From the NCBI GenBank assembly GCA_029962745.1, contig CM057157.1:27334325-27398324 (forward strand): a stretch of DNA of 64,000 nt, given 5' to 3'. Below, piece by piece: positions 9,206 through 22,300 of the stretch (positions are counted from its first letter, which is position 1; each line of letters starts with the position of its first letter). Under the pieces are notes generated by a model, which saw only the letters and a list, made by a program, of their open reading frames with translations, was not told the DNA's origin and ran no database searches. Source of the stretch: Echinometra lucunter. Lineage: Eukaryota; Echinodermata; Echinoidea; Camarodonta; Echinometridae. Made by a program: the position numbers and the translations under genes.

Positions 9206-10980
9206 TACAAGCTTATGACTGCATATTGTTTGTATATTCATTGCTTCTATGCCAAAGACAAACTCTTAGTTATATAATGTTTTGTCGCCAGGTGGGAGTT
9301 TTATAATTAATTTACATTTACTTTGAATTTTTCTTAGCATTAAGCTGTGTTCTCTGCAAAATCCATAAAATGAGGCTCTTTTAAAGTGGATTTAAAGTAA
9401 TAGCTAAATTAAATTTACAGTGATTCTCAACTTTCTTGAAGTCTCCTTCCTCAAGAAGTAAATATCTACATGTAAGTTTATGAATAGATATTGGCTTCAG
9501 TCTTATGTTGCTATTCAGTTAACTTCAGAATGATGTTTTGGTTTAATGTACATCCATGATGGTCATAACAGCACATGGATATTTTGAAAAATAATAGTTT
9601 CATTACATGTAATTCTGAAACAATTTTTGAATTGTATGATACATTTCCACCCAAAAATATTTTGTTTGCTATGGTACCATGTCACTATACTGTATTCAAA
9701 TATATGGCTGTGTTTCCTGTAATAAACATTGCAATTTAGACACACTGTCTTATACATAGAACCAAAGTTCGACTGGAGTTCTGTGTAAGGGGTTTAGAGT
9801 TATCACTAATATTTTCTTCTTACTCCATAACATAACCAGAGGAATGCCTGGTAATGTTTTTTTTTTTTTTAATGATTTTATTCAGTTTTTGTTTCAAGTT
9901 GATTTTATACATATTCTTGTTGTATACACAATGTACAAGATATTGTTTTACCGGTATGTGACTGGTACCCTTCATTGTCAGTTTGTAGTGCAGAATGCAA
10001 ATCTATGTTGCAATAACAGTGCAAGAAGAATATGTCCAACTTTGCTAAGAGAATACCGGTATGCAAATGATTGTAGAACATGTACGTTGGATGCAAATTT
10101 CTCTGTTGTGTTAATACAGCACATGAAGATTTTTACCAACTTCACCAAGAGAATATTCCTAGAATCAGCATTTGCTTTAAAACTAATCTCCTAGAATATA
10201 TGAAGAGGTTAAATAAATTAATTTTAAAAAAAAGATATTTACAACTGAAGTTGCAAAACTATAAAATAAGATAAGAAAATATATGAAACTTTAGATCATA
10301 ATTCTGATTTTTTTTACCTTGATATACAATGAGGTATCACATGAAAGGCATGTTTTTTGTTCCATACAATGGCAACATTACTTTGAAAATGTTAAAAAAA
10401 AATATTTAAAAATGTCCTGTATTAGCGTTTGCAAGTGAACTCTCCATGATTATGTTGTAGTTGTGAAAATCATGATCATGTAGGGGACTGAATCGCAGAA
10501 TCTATGATCAGTCCTCCTACTTGTCCATATCTTTTGTCTATAAGACTCTAAAAGTTTAAGCTATAAGGCACGGTATTGAGATACCTTGTGTGGAAATCAT
10601 GGTTGATGTAATATTTTTCAGCATGTTGAAAACAGAAAATAAATCATGTTGCTAACATTTAATCTTTGTTTTTCATTTGTGATTGATTTCTGCATCTTCA
10701 GAGTTGGAATTAATTAATGAAGGGGACTCTCTGGGAATTGTTTTGAAAATATTTTATTTCAGTCTACCAAGTATTTAGCAATGCTACAGTTTTGAGGATA
10801 CTATTATTAATGAAAATATATTGATAGTACTAGAAACAATAGGGTAATGCTGGTCTCTTTAATACAGTGTCTAATAAGTTCTTAAGATCATAAATAATTT
10901 TATGAATTTTATAAATAAATATACTGATTTTGACTATTATTCCCCTAAATTTTGAAGTATGCAAAGAACAGGAATAAAGA
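9206..10980. other. intergenic DNA between the repeat cluster and the MAP3K1 3' end
   Basis: AT-rich sequence with short ORFs lacking any domain signature. No RNA gene or clear mobile element was recognised. Confidence 0.4.
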
Positions 10981-11012
10981 ACAAAACAGAGAGCAGATTT
11001 TCACAACATTAT

Positions 11013-11018
11013 TTTATT
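11013..11018 (-). promoter_or_regulatory. candidate distal polyadenylation signal of MAP3K1
   Basis: AATAAA on the minus strand, followed downstream by TGTTTTGT. Other minus-strand AATAAA words occur at about 11105 and 11742. If the distal one is used, the 3'UTR is about 2.2 kb. Not decidable from sequence. Confidence 0.3.
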
Positions 11019-13232
11019 ACAAAATGATACAATATATAACATATCTCTTATATACAATAATAGGCACCATGTACATATGTTACATAATCGAAAGTGCTGA
11101 AGTGTTTATTTCATGCCATGATGTCGTCATATGCAATGCTATGTAAGCAATGCATCAAACATCGGCACACAACACAACGCTAATGATACAATCACTGGAA
11201 AAGATGTGCAGTTATAAACAATGTTACATTAAGATAACACAAGTAACATTTTTACTACGCTCTTCTACAATTTTCTCCGTTTCGTATGAAAGTACCTGAT
11301 AACTTCACGGCTACAAATTCACTGCAAAATTACGCTACAGATGTAATAGACAAAATATATCGTGCTTAGAGTAAGAACATGTATAAAGAGGAAAATAGCC
11401 TTTACAAGTGTTGAAAGTTTCATATAAAAAAACAACTGAGGTAATGCCTTTAAAAAAGTAGAAGTTTATCTTGGGGCAAGATAAACAGGATTCTGGCTCA
11501 AAAGTCAAAACGATAAAAAACAATAACAACACAACACGTAGCTCACAGCATCTATGTATTTTACTTAAATTGTGTGTAGAAATGCACAACAAATATGATG
11601 AAACAGGTGCAATTAAAAGGATAACAACATTGTTGGACCTGATGGCAGTCTTTAAAATGGACATACAAATTAAAACGCATATCAGTGTATATAAAAACTC
11701 TAGGCACTTCATAGGGTCTATGGCACTTTGTGTTATGATTTATTTGCAATAATTTACAGTGGAACCTGGTTAAAAGTTACTCCTTGGGAGCAAGGATATG
11801 ACCTCTTTATATTGAAACCTTGGTATATCAGGGATACAAAACACATGGAAATGAAAGAAGTGGGACTGACAAAACTGCCCTGTTACAATGACAGTTTTTG
11901 ATGACCATGTTATTTATAGCTAGATTCCACTTTGCTTACTCAAAGAGGCAGTTTTAGTCCAGTATGTTTCTTTTAAAAAGTACAATTACTGTAAACAACA
12001 ATCTTCTTTCAAAACAGATTCAGGGCACTTTAGGTAACTCTAGCAGTATCAATTTCTCTAGAAACAATTCACACACATTAAAGTCTTTGAAAGCAGTAAG
12101 TCTGACTAAAGTCTGACATTTCTAACGTATTGCGAGGAGTAGGCACGTTTTGTCCAAAGTTAAAGTGGTACAAAACACTAAATATAATCACAAATATTAA
12201 GTACATCCTCACTGCATACTAAAATGTTTGGCATTTACATGGTCTCAAAATTGGGTACTTCAGGAAAAAAATCACAGAGAAATTAGACTCCACACACTTC
12301 TGATAATTATTAAAATGGATAAACTAATAATAATTAAAAGTACATTTCCATAAATGGAATGAAAGTGGTTCTTTGAATGCAAAGAAGTATAAAAAGGAAC
12401 TCTTGAAAGAATTTAAGAAACTTTTCAATAGAATAAGTTTGTCTTCAAAATAGAGTATAAAAATATTTTCCAAGAGTTGTAGTGACACCTCATATAAAAA
12501 TGTATATTCTGCACTTCATAAGCAGCATTTACAATATTCAGTGATGTTATATCTGAATGTGCACTGTTTGACAGTGGAGAGCTTGTTAAGAGGATAACCT
12601 TATTAGGTTTCTGACTTGATTCGGCCTTCACGACACCTGAAAAGTCCATAAAACTTTGATGCACGAACTGCACTGCGCATCCACCCATCACTTACTACGT
12701 TAACACTGCACTTTAGTCTCAATGTAACCCTGAATAAAAGGTTTGCTCAAGAACAATCCTCTGATCAGAATGCAATATTACTACACATACTTCACAAAAT
12801 GAAGCCCACAGAAAAGGAAATATTTGCATATTTCACTTAATCTCTCCAATCATCAAGGTCTGAAGTAAGCCTGAAGAACAGCGGAATTCCAATTTTCCAG
12901 GGAGCAACACTTCTTCAGCTTTACTCAACGACATGATGCTCACATCATTTGTATTTGTAAGAAAGGGTTATCTCTCTGAATGCATGGTACATAAGTTCTT
13001 CAAGGAGTGGCAAATGCAGCCTTATTACTCGAAACACTATCTCATCAACTCACATCCTGTAACCCCAATATGAGCTTTTGCTCAGTGTCTTTCCTAGATA
13101 AGAATACAGCACTGCTCAATCACTTCTAGAAGTGAAGCCAACTTCAGATGCTGTTTTCATAACTTCATCCCTCATGATACAGATAACAACAGGATGAATC
13201 CTCACTGCTTCAAGAAAGAACACTCAAACAGC

Positions 13233-13385
13233 TCATGTCTTCATCTGTGTAAATGCAGGATGCTTCAGGAGCTCCATGATGCCAGGTCGAGCGGATGGTG
13301 TTGCCTCAAGGCAACGAAGAGCGATATCACGAAGGGCTGGAGAGAGACTCTCGGGGATTGGAGGGGGACCATTGGCACTTGCAAT
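13233..13385 (-). CDS. MAP3K1: MAP3K1 coding exon 17 (kinase C-terminus and stop)
   Basis: 51 codons including the stop at 13233-13235. Starts [20 protein letters not shown] after GTCTTTCAG and contains [14 protein letters not shown], with the conserved Arg of subdomain XI, and LLKHPAF near the end. Confidence 0.95.
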   Translation of the reverse strand: MASANGPPPIPESLSPALRDIALRCLEATPSARPGIMELLKHPAFTQMKT

Positions 13386-16300
13386 CTGAAAGACATAAAG
13401 GAATTGCAGTTCGAGTAAAATTGCTTTGGAGACCTCGAAAATAGAAGTTATTGCTCCAAAATGGGAATGGTTGGCAGCTATGTAAATGAAGTCCAAAATT
13501 AAAGTTTTGAATGCAGCTCTCATAACATCTCAAGGGTTTCTGATATTTTAAACCATTCTAAATCATTTAAAACCATTCTAAACCATTTAAAACCATTTTA
13601 AACCAATTAAAACCATTTTAAACCATTTAAAACCATTTAAAACCATTTTCCTCGCTAATACTGTTTTGGAGACCTCAAAAATAGAAATTATTGCTCCGAA
13701 ATGGGAGTGGTTGGCAGCTATGAATATGAGGTCCAAATTTAAAATTTTGAATGCAGTTCTCTTAAGATCTCAAGGGTTTCTGATATTTTAAAACCATTTT
13801 AAACCATTTTAAACCATTTTCCTCGCTAATACTTTGCTGACCACAATTTGTAGCATCAACGCAGAAATGCCCTTACAAGATGCAAAAGGCTCTCTAGTAA
13901 ATCAAATAAAGAAAAAAAAAAGCTTTATTTCTTAAAAACCTATCCAGAAAGTAGATAACAGTAGCTCCAAGAAAAATAGAGTGTCACCACTGGATTTTCA
14001 TTGGAAGAGCCTTAAAAAGTATCACAATGGTAAGACACTCTTTTTGCATACCAAACATTTAGAATGCAGTTCATTTAGTTTAGTTTTTGTTGCTGATGTG
14101 GCAAAGTCTGTAATATCACACACTTACCCTAAGTTAATTGCAGGGAAAAAAATCATTTGCCCACTCATGTCCGAAATTCTAGAATAGCCTTCCCGAAGAC
14201 ATCAAAAAGTGCTCAACCTCTGACTTCTTTAAAAATCATGTAAAAACATTTCTCTTCAATTCGTAATTATTTCAATATGTGCCTTGAGCGCTTCTCAAAG
14301 TGGATTTGGCACTATATAAGTTCAATTTATTATCGTTACTATTACTTTTCATCATATCTACTCAAGGTAATGAACTATTCACAAGGATAGAATGCTTACC
14401 TTAAAGAGGAGTTGATAATGGTTGGATATCGCTGTGTCATTCCATGGTGGCTTGGTGGTACACATCTCAATGATACAGCAGCCTACACTCCAGATATCAC
14501 AGCTACGACCATACGGTTCCCCTCTCAACACCTGATCAAAGGAATATCAATTTTTCATTTACATAGAATACATGATTATGAGCAAGGAATCAACATGAAA
14601 TGATAATGATTTTGACATAAATGATGACTATAGTGAACCATATTAACCTGTTGAGCACAATTTAATTTCAGTATAACACGCATTTTCCAGAGACCCTATC
14701 TCAGGCCTTGTTTTCAACAGGTTAAACTCATTTCATATAATACAGAGGTAACTCACTTCTAGCTCACAACAGATGAATTATATAAGTTACATAACTTCAT
14801 AAAAGGCACTTGATTGGAATCAACGTGCACATTATACATTTCACTGTAAATGTTTAATAAATGTTAACCTTTTGGTAAATTTTCAATGAAAAGTGGAAGA
14901 AACATTATATTCACCTCAGGAGCCATGAAGGAGATGGTGCCAAGGAATTGACCTTTGAACTCATCTGTCCTTGTGATGTCAGCATTCATCTTGGCTGCTG
15001 TGCCCAGGTCAGCTATCCTCAGGTGGTGGCCTGTGCTGTCCATGAGGAGGTTGGCCCCTGAATCAGGATAAGACACAGAAGATGCCGTGTCAACTAATGT
15101 TGAGAAAAACTTCTGAATTTCTCGGAACTACACGATATTGCACAAAGAGGATATCATTTACTACTCTTTTGAAATGTAAAGGCTTCCTTCAGCTGCTTTT
15201 TAAAACGTCTTTTCCCATAAATTTTCCCAGTAGTTAAGTGCATGGGGGGGGGGGGGGTTGGGAGGGCGGTGAAATATCAACTACTATTTACATGTTTATC
15301 TATAAGAAAGTCTCTTGTTTCTTGTTTCTTTTGTGTGACGGTTCATTGTGGCATCTCTAATGAAAGGGTAAAATATATGGTGATGCACTCAAACAAATGA
15401 TTCCTATATGTATGCCTGACCACAGGATACATCCCAATGAATTGATAGCATATGAATTAAAAAAAGAAAAATCATATGTTACCTTTGAGGTCTCTGTGGA
15501 TAACCCTGTTATCGTGAAGGTAAGCCAGCCCCAGGCAGACCTGATGGATGTACTTCACCGTCACCGCATTGCTGAAGGCACCAAAGTCCTTGAGGAGCGT
15601 GGACACCGCTCCACCAGGCATCCACTCCACAAACACGTTGAAGTGGCCATCGTGCTGGGTCGCCCCCATCAGGCGGACGATGTGCGGGTGGTCAAAGGTG
15701 GCCATGAGCTTGATCTCCTTGATGATTTCCTCCAAGGTCTCATCCTGGTCTTCCGCGTTGTTCCGACAAAAAGATATCTGGGGTGGAAGAGAGATGGGGT
15801 TATTATAACACTTGAGGATAACAATTTCTTCCTACATAAAGCAGACATTGGTCTAAATTCACAAAAGAGGTTTGGTTTAATCTGCCGCCATGAACTAAAA
15901 TAAGCATAAGTTAGCATATATAAGGGAATGCATGGTATATAAGCACATTTATGTCAACCCACTGAACAAAAGAGACTTCTCCATTAGACCATTGATGAAG
16001 CTCATTTCTATGCTGCTCGGTATTGCAAATGTTAAGATACAAGCTATATCACTGTCAAGTCTTTAGGGTGATACCAGGCACTTTGTTACCAAAAGTAAGA
16101 AGTGAACAATGATTTTTTAAAAAATTAATTTGGCCTTATAATATCTGAATTAATCGACTAGGTTGTAGCACATAGCAAGTATAAGTTGGTTATCCTACAG
16201 CCCTATCATCACAACCATTTACAACTGTGTATGAGGCCACGTACCTGTTTGACAGCCATCAACGTTCCAGTCTTGACGTCCCTGGCCATGTAACAGGATG

Positions 16301-19300
16301 AGAAGGCACCCGTACCCAACAAAGCACCCTTGGTCCAATCCTGGCATTCTACATATTGCTTGGATCTAGGACTAACATAACCATCAACCTCTTCCGAAGA
16401 CTTCTGTTAATTGTGAAGACAAATTGGGAGTAAAAAAAAAAAGGAAATGACATTTTATTCATTATTCATTTTTAGTGCATATCACCTACAAAACAGGACT
16501 CTAAGTCTAAAGCACTCCTAAATCGCTTTGCAATTATTCTCTTACCAACATACAAAAAAACAACCTCTATGGATAATAGAACTGTGTTAATGAATCCGCC
16601 TACATAGACATAGATCACTTCTGATGTGTCAAGATTATGAAAAGAGTTCTGATTCTGTGACCTTAATATCTCTCTACTGAAAATTATGAAATTACGACAT
16701 GGCAAGTCTATTTTTCATTCAAAGATGCATCAATAACTTCAAATGTATTCCATTCAAGTTCAATTTTGTAATCTATTTTCATAATGCTCAGTAGAGGAAA
16801 ACATCTTTTGATCCCTTCATGTATATTTGCATAACTTCCTGTAAACTTAGAGTTTACCTTGGGGTCTATCTTGATGATAACATCTCCTTCCTTCTCTGCC
16901 CTCAGCCCTGGCACACATGGTAGGGCACCCTGAGTATGCATGGAAGCTTCCATGGCAATAGCCAAAGCTTCCGCTTCTTCCGCCTCGACCTCATCCTTGC
17001 AGTTCTTGGAGCCGACACCCGGCAACGGGAAGTTGAAAGCTGCCACTCTCTTCTTAGGCGAGGATGCCACTTCAGATTTGAAGGAGATGGGGTTCTCGCA
17101 GGGTGTGGTTGGAGATGCTGATAGGTCAGAAAGGTCACTAACATTTGTTTGCTCACTGGAGGGTGTTCTCTGAAAGCACTCATTCGCATTATCTCTTAGA
17201 GAAGGTCTTGATGGAGTTCTTTTAGTGTCATCTCTTCTTGATGATACATCACTATTCTCTGTAGCATGTGGATGAGGGGAGTCCTTGCGACTGGACAGCA
17301 TCCCGTTTCGTCTTCCATCTCTGTCATCATCACAGACTCCTCCTTCAAAGCTATCCTGCACAGCAGCACCCTCACTCTCCTTGGCCACTTCATCCAAAGC
17401 ACCTTCGTATTCGTCAAGGATCTTCTGGAGTCGGCGCAACATCCGACTCCCGACCTCTCTTGGCTCAAGCGTTCTCATCATCTCACACATCCTTGCAAAC
17501 CCTGAGGCATCCGCTACCAGAATCTTTGCCATGATCACCGATACCTTCTTGGCAATCTTGCACATCCTGGTGTGGCTACTGTTGAGGTAGGAGGACACAC
17601 ACTTTGCTATCGATATGAGACACTCGATCTTGCTCTCCTTCTCTGCTTCAGAACTGTCGTCAGTGATGGCAAAGCGTTCTGGGAAGTCAGAGAAGACTCT
17701 CTCCAAGACACAGAGACATCCCAGGATGTGTTGCCATGATGATTCATCCATGTTGATCTGGATGTCACTAATGAGGCATGATAGGATATAATCCAGGCTA
17801 CCAAGTCCTATGCAACCTATAAAAGCATGAAAAAAAAGAATCAGGAATTTAACATGGTTTTCATTTAACATGGTTTTCTTTAAACATGGCTTTATAAACT
17901 TCAAGCAGGTTCACACAGTATTAAGATTTTCTGAGACTCATGAAAGAAGACTGGTAGTAGAGTACTACAGATTGGAACTAAAGTGAAACTCATGAAACAT
18001 ACTAAAAATAGTTCAAAAAAACCAACACGTAACTTGCAATTCAGGGTACACATGCAGTGTGTCAATTTGATCAAATATCAAAGATTTTGCCAAACATATC
18101 TGAAACATTTTACTAAAAGAAGTAGCAAGAATTAATCACTAAATTATTGTCAGTCAACACACGCTCAGCAGGCAGAGAGTACTTGACACTGCCATAAATC
18201 TCTTATCAACTACTTTAGAAGCTTGAAGGTGTCTTACTTGAACAGGAGAGTTCTTTGCTGACAGCAAGCTCTCCAGTATCTCCTCTGGCAAGCTCAAACA
18301 TGGCTGACACAGACAACTGAGCTGTACGTCTGTTGGAAGAATAATACACAAGAATTGAAGATGCAGAAAATACTCGCAATTCTTACATTATTCAGAAAAT
18401 GTTTTTAATTCTCATAAGAATATGACAGAACTATAACATAAAAATTTTGTCAGTATCATTAGCTTTTCAAACTACCAACTTATGACTGAGTCCTTCAACA
18501 TAAATAGTTTCACACCTTTGTCCATCCTAAAGGTGTGTTCAGATATGATGTGACTTTGAGCCGCCAAATTTTTTGTGTACAGGTTTATGGGGTATGGGGT
18601 GACACAAAAGAAATGTCACCGAGGCAGGACACATTTTGGTTTGCTGCATGGCTGCAAAAAAAAATGCGCACCAATCAAATTCCTAAAAAGTTAGTGCAAA
18701 AAATTGTTGTCAGATTGTTAATTGCACAAGTTTTGACAAAATTCTGTCTTATTTGAGAGTTGACACCTTGATGCGCGTTCATTAGCATAAGTGGCGGCAC
18801 AAAGTCGCATCATATCTGAACGCACCTTAAAAAATATGCACATTCAAACTGATAAATCTAGAGCAAAGGTAACATACCTGTTGCCATCAGCAGATTTAAC
18901 CAAGATGGCCGACATGACAGGCTGTAACCATGTTCTCAACTGGGCTTGTTGGTCTTCAGTACTGCAGTGTGAGCACATCAAGAGGGTTCGCAATACTCGC
19001 TGCATGGAAGTAGAAGATAAAACAATGGTACAGACATTACGTGAAATGCATTAGTGTGAATAAACCTGTATTATGCTTATATTCAAAGTCAAGGTCAACG
19101 ACTAAAACCATGAAATAAAACTAAAACATAAATGTAAATTTACTTAATTCATATATGGAACTCTTTCTGTTAGATGAAAATCAATATTTAAATGACTAAG
19201 TATGGCATTTGCACTGATCCAAATTCAAAGATTAATACCCAATTGATGACATTTCTCAAAACTTACATACAAAATAAACACATATATCTTAAATACAATG

Positions 19301-22300
19301 GGTTTTATGGAGGGAAAATGACAGCTATGCCCAAATAAAGGCAGTTTATTTCATGAGTTATAATTTTTTTCAATGCCTGAATTTCAAATGCTTGCATAAT
19401 ATAGCTTAAGGCAATAGCATTATATGCAATTCAAATGCAGTCACCATGGTTGTAGTCATTAACCCATTCGTGACAGAGGGTCCACATTTTGGTCTAATAA
19501 CTGTTGATGTAGAGCCCTAAAAATCATACCAAATACATGAGCAGAAAGAGCAAAAAATTCTACACTTACTGTGCCCATTTCTGTTGCATCAATATTTGTT
19601 GTTTGATGCTGAAATTTTTTTAAAGGAAAATAAGCATTAAAATCCTTAAATTGGCAATGCGATGAAAATGTTAAGATTACCGTTTTTCCCTGCAAATTGG
19701 CAACTTTATGACTTCTCATCATACATTCTGTCAATTTATATTTATTTCAGATACATGATGTTTTATAAGAAAAATGTAGCAATAAAAGAAAAATGTTGGT
19801 GTTGCCAATTTGAAGAATAAAAGCTGATCAAATTAGGCTTTAAATAGTTCACAAATGGGTTAACTCACCAAAGCTGCTACGTACACTTTGTAGACTGGGT
19901 CTGAGCATGCCATAGCAACCATGTCAAAGGCAGATTCCATGGTGATGGCGTCTGCCTGGAAACACTGCTCACACATCTCTACATCGTGAGGCTCATTTCC
20001 AGAGCTGTCCATGGCTTTGAGCTTGGATGCCAGCTGCTGGCTGAGGGAGTGGAGCGTGTTCTCACGGATGCCCCAGTCACGGGAGAACATCCCTTCGACC
20101 ATGCTCTCCTCAAAAGCCTATAGCAAAAGCAGAAATGAGTGGGCATGTTAAATTGACTTAGAAGATATCACAAAATATCAAAAGATGTAAATAATATACA
20201 GTAACAAATACACTTGTTTTAATAGGATTAATAGCTCATTTAGCAATTATACTTACATGCCTTAGCTCAAAACGGCAATACAACTATTTGAATTTTTTCA
20301 CCCTTTTGCAATGAATACCTCAGAGGTAATATTAAAGCAACATCATTATCATCTTCATCATCATCACCATGATCATTATCAATGTCATGATCTACACTAT
20401 CATCATGAACAAAAATATATGTACTCACAAAAACTATTATTCAATGAGGTCCAGGAAAATAAGTTGGAGTTAATAATAAACTGGTTTGCTACAATACATT
20501 GTAGATCTATATTACAGAATTTGCTTCTAAAACTCTGATAACTCCTGATAGTTCCTACCTCTTTCCATCTCTCTTTCTTCTGCTGGAATGTCTGCAGTCT
20601 ACTACTCTCCATGATGCCCGCCCCGTCCTCCTCCGCCTGTTCGGTGGAGGGATGAGGGGCAGACGATGCCCCTGCTCCCTGGTCCTCGTGGCTGCAATCG
20701 GCCCAAACAGCACGGCAGAGGGGGCACACCATGGGCTCCTGTTGCCTCTTGCACTCTCCCTCCCCTAGGATAGATCGAATGAAAGAGGTATGCTCTGTAA
20801 AACTCATTTGGAAAATAGTCTCATGATCAAAATGGAAGTAAGAGTCGTGCTCAAGAGTGCAGATTCTACAAGGTTGAAAATGTCTATAGCTTTGACATTA
20901 CTTCAATAATAAAATACATGTATCCTTTGGCTTCCAAAGTAATTATATAAATGGATGCATACAAACAAGTTATCATGAATCTATCCATAAAAACAATGAA
21001 TTTCAAACCATACTTTCATTTTTAGTTCCTTTCATGAGGATAGACTTCATCCATGCATTCACAGATTTCTCTCCCCCCCCCCCAAGTTAAGAATGTCCGA
21101 GAAGATAAGATCATTTCGTTATAAATTTGTCTTTGTGGGATAAATAAGCCAACGACATACATATAAGGATATTTTGTAAAATGCTGTGTAGAACACTTAC
21201 ATACTGCTACACAGTGGTGGTGGAGTTTGTTGTGGCATCCATTCTTGCATTCCACGAGACTCTCTCCCTCGACCATAACCAACAGGCAGATGGGGCACAG
21301 GTCTTCGTCTTCCCTCTGGTCACTGCTCCCTGTAGATGGACACGGGGAGCTTGGTCTGGGAAGGTGAGACGTGGACGGACTGTGGGATGACCTCCGGGAC
21401 CTTTGGCTTGATTGACTCGGAGACTGCTTCAGTTTCTTCTTCTTCATGGCTTCATATTTGGCAAATAGCAATTCAACCTGAGAAAAGGAAAGAATAGTTC
21501 TTGGTCAATCCCCTCACCTTGGTTTAGTATGGAATATTCCTTTTTGCTTCCAATCTATACTGCATAGTATCGTTTCATCTTGATCGTCTTGTATTCTTTA
21601 TACTTCGCTTTGTTTCTCTCTTTATCTCTCCCTTCTTCTTCATTCATGTCGCACCCCCTCGATATCTCCTCCTTTCTCCCCCATTAAAATTATACTGTAT
21701 TTTCTTTGTACAAGCAGGGCCCATGTTTTCAAACATAGCCTATTTTTAGGTTTCTCTACTTGCAAATGTTTCCTGATCTTTTTTCTCTTGTATACTGCAT
21801 TGTATAGATCTGGGGGGCGTTTCATAAAGCTGTTCGTAAAGTTACGCATGACTTTGCGAACAACTTGAATATGAAGTGCCGAATGGGATACCCGAAGTTT
21901 TTTCTGATATTTTAACAAAGTGTGACTGCATTTCCCATAATCTCAATGAAATTGAGGCAAAAAATATACTTCCCAATAAAAATGATTGTAAACCATATTA
22001 ATGTTAATCTACAACTGCATATTTCACCTTTCGCTGATGCGATTTATGATGACTTAGAATCCCACTTGGCTTGCCATATTTAAGTCGTTCGTAAAGTCAT
22101 TTGTAACTTTACGAACAGCTTTATGAAACACCCCCCTGCAGATGTTTTTACTATTGTCAATATATGCTTGTGTATCAAATTTATATGTATTATATATGTA
22201 TTTGTATGTTTGCTTAAAAGTGGAATAAACTAAATTAAAGTGAACTGAACAAAAAATATTGCCTACAAAAAAAAAGGTTCATTTTCATACAAATCAAAAT

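Noticed and set aside
8832..9277. Poly-Ile/Leu/Asn ORFs
   Set aside because: Translations of triplet microsatellites; the same holds for 30094-30511, 40641-41246 and 57875-58582.
11335..11752. Overlapping ORFs of 93-125 codons on both strands
   Set aside because: They lie in the presumed MAP3K1 3'UTR and lack any domain; both strands are open by chance.
11756..11830. Single TIR-like end TACAGTGGAACCTGG
   Set aside because: It resembles a Tc1/pogo-type MITE end, but no matching inverted end was found nearby.
15397..15903. 168-codon plus-strand ORF over a MAP3K1 kinase exon
   Set aside because: Antisense shadow; the minus strand encodes canonical kinase motifs with matching splice sites.
16708..16857. 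Continuation of the MAP3K1 large exon frame
   Set aside because: A good donor at 16857 joins the glycine-loop exon in phase; the residues beyond it match nothing in MEKK1.
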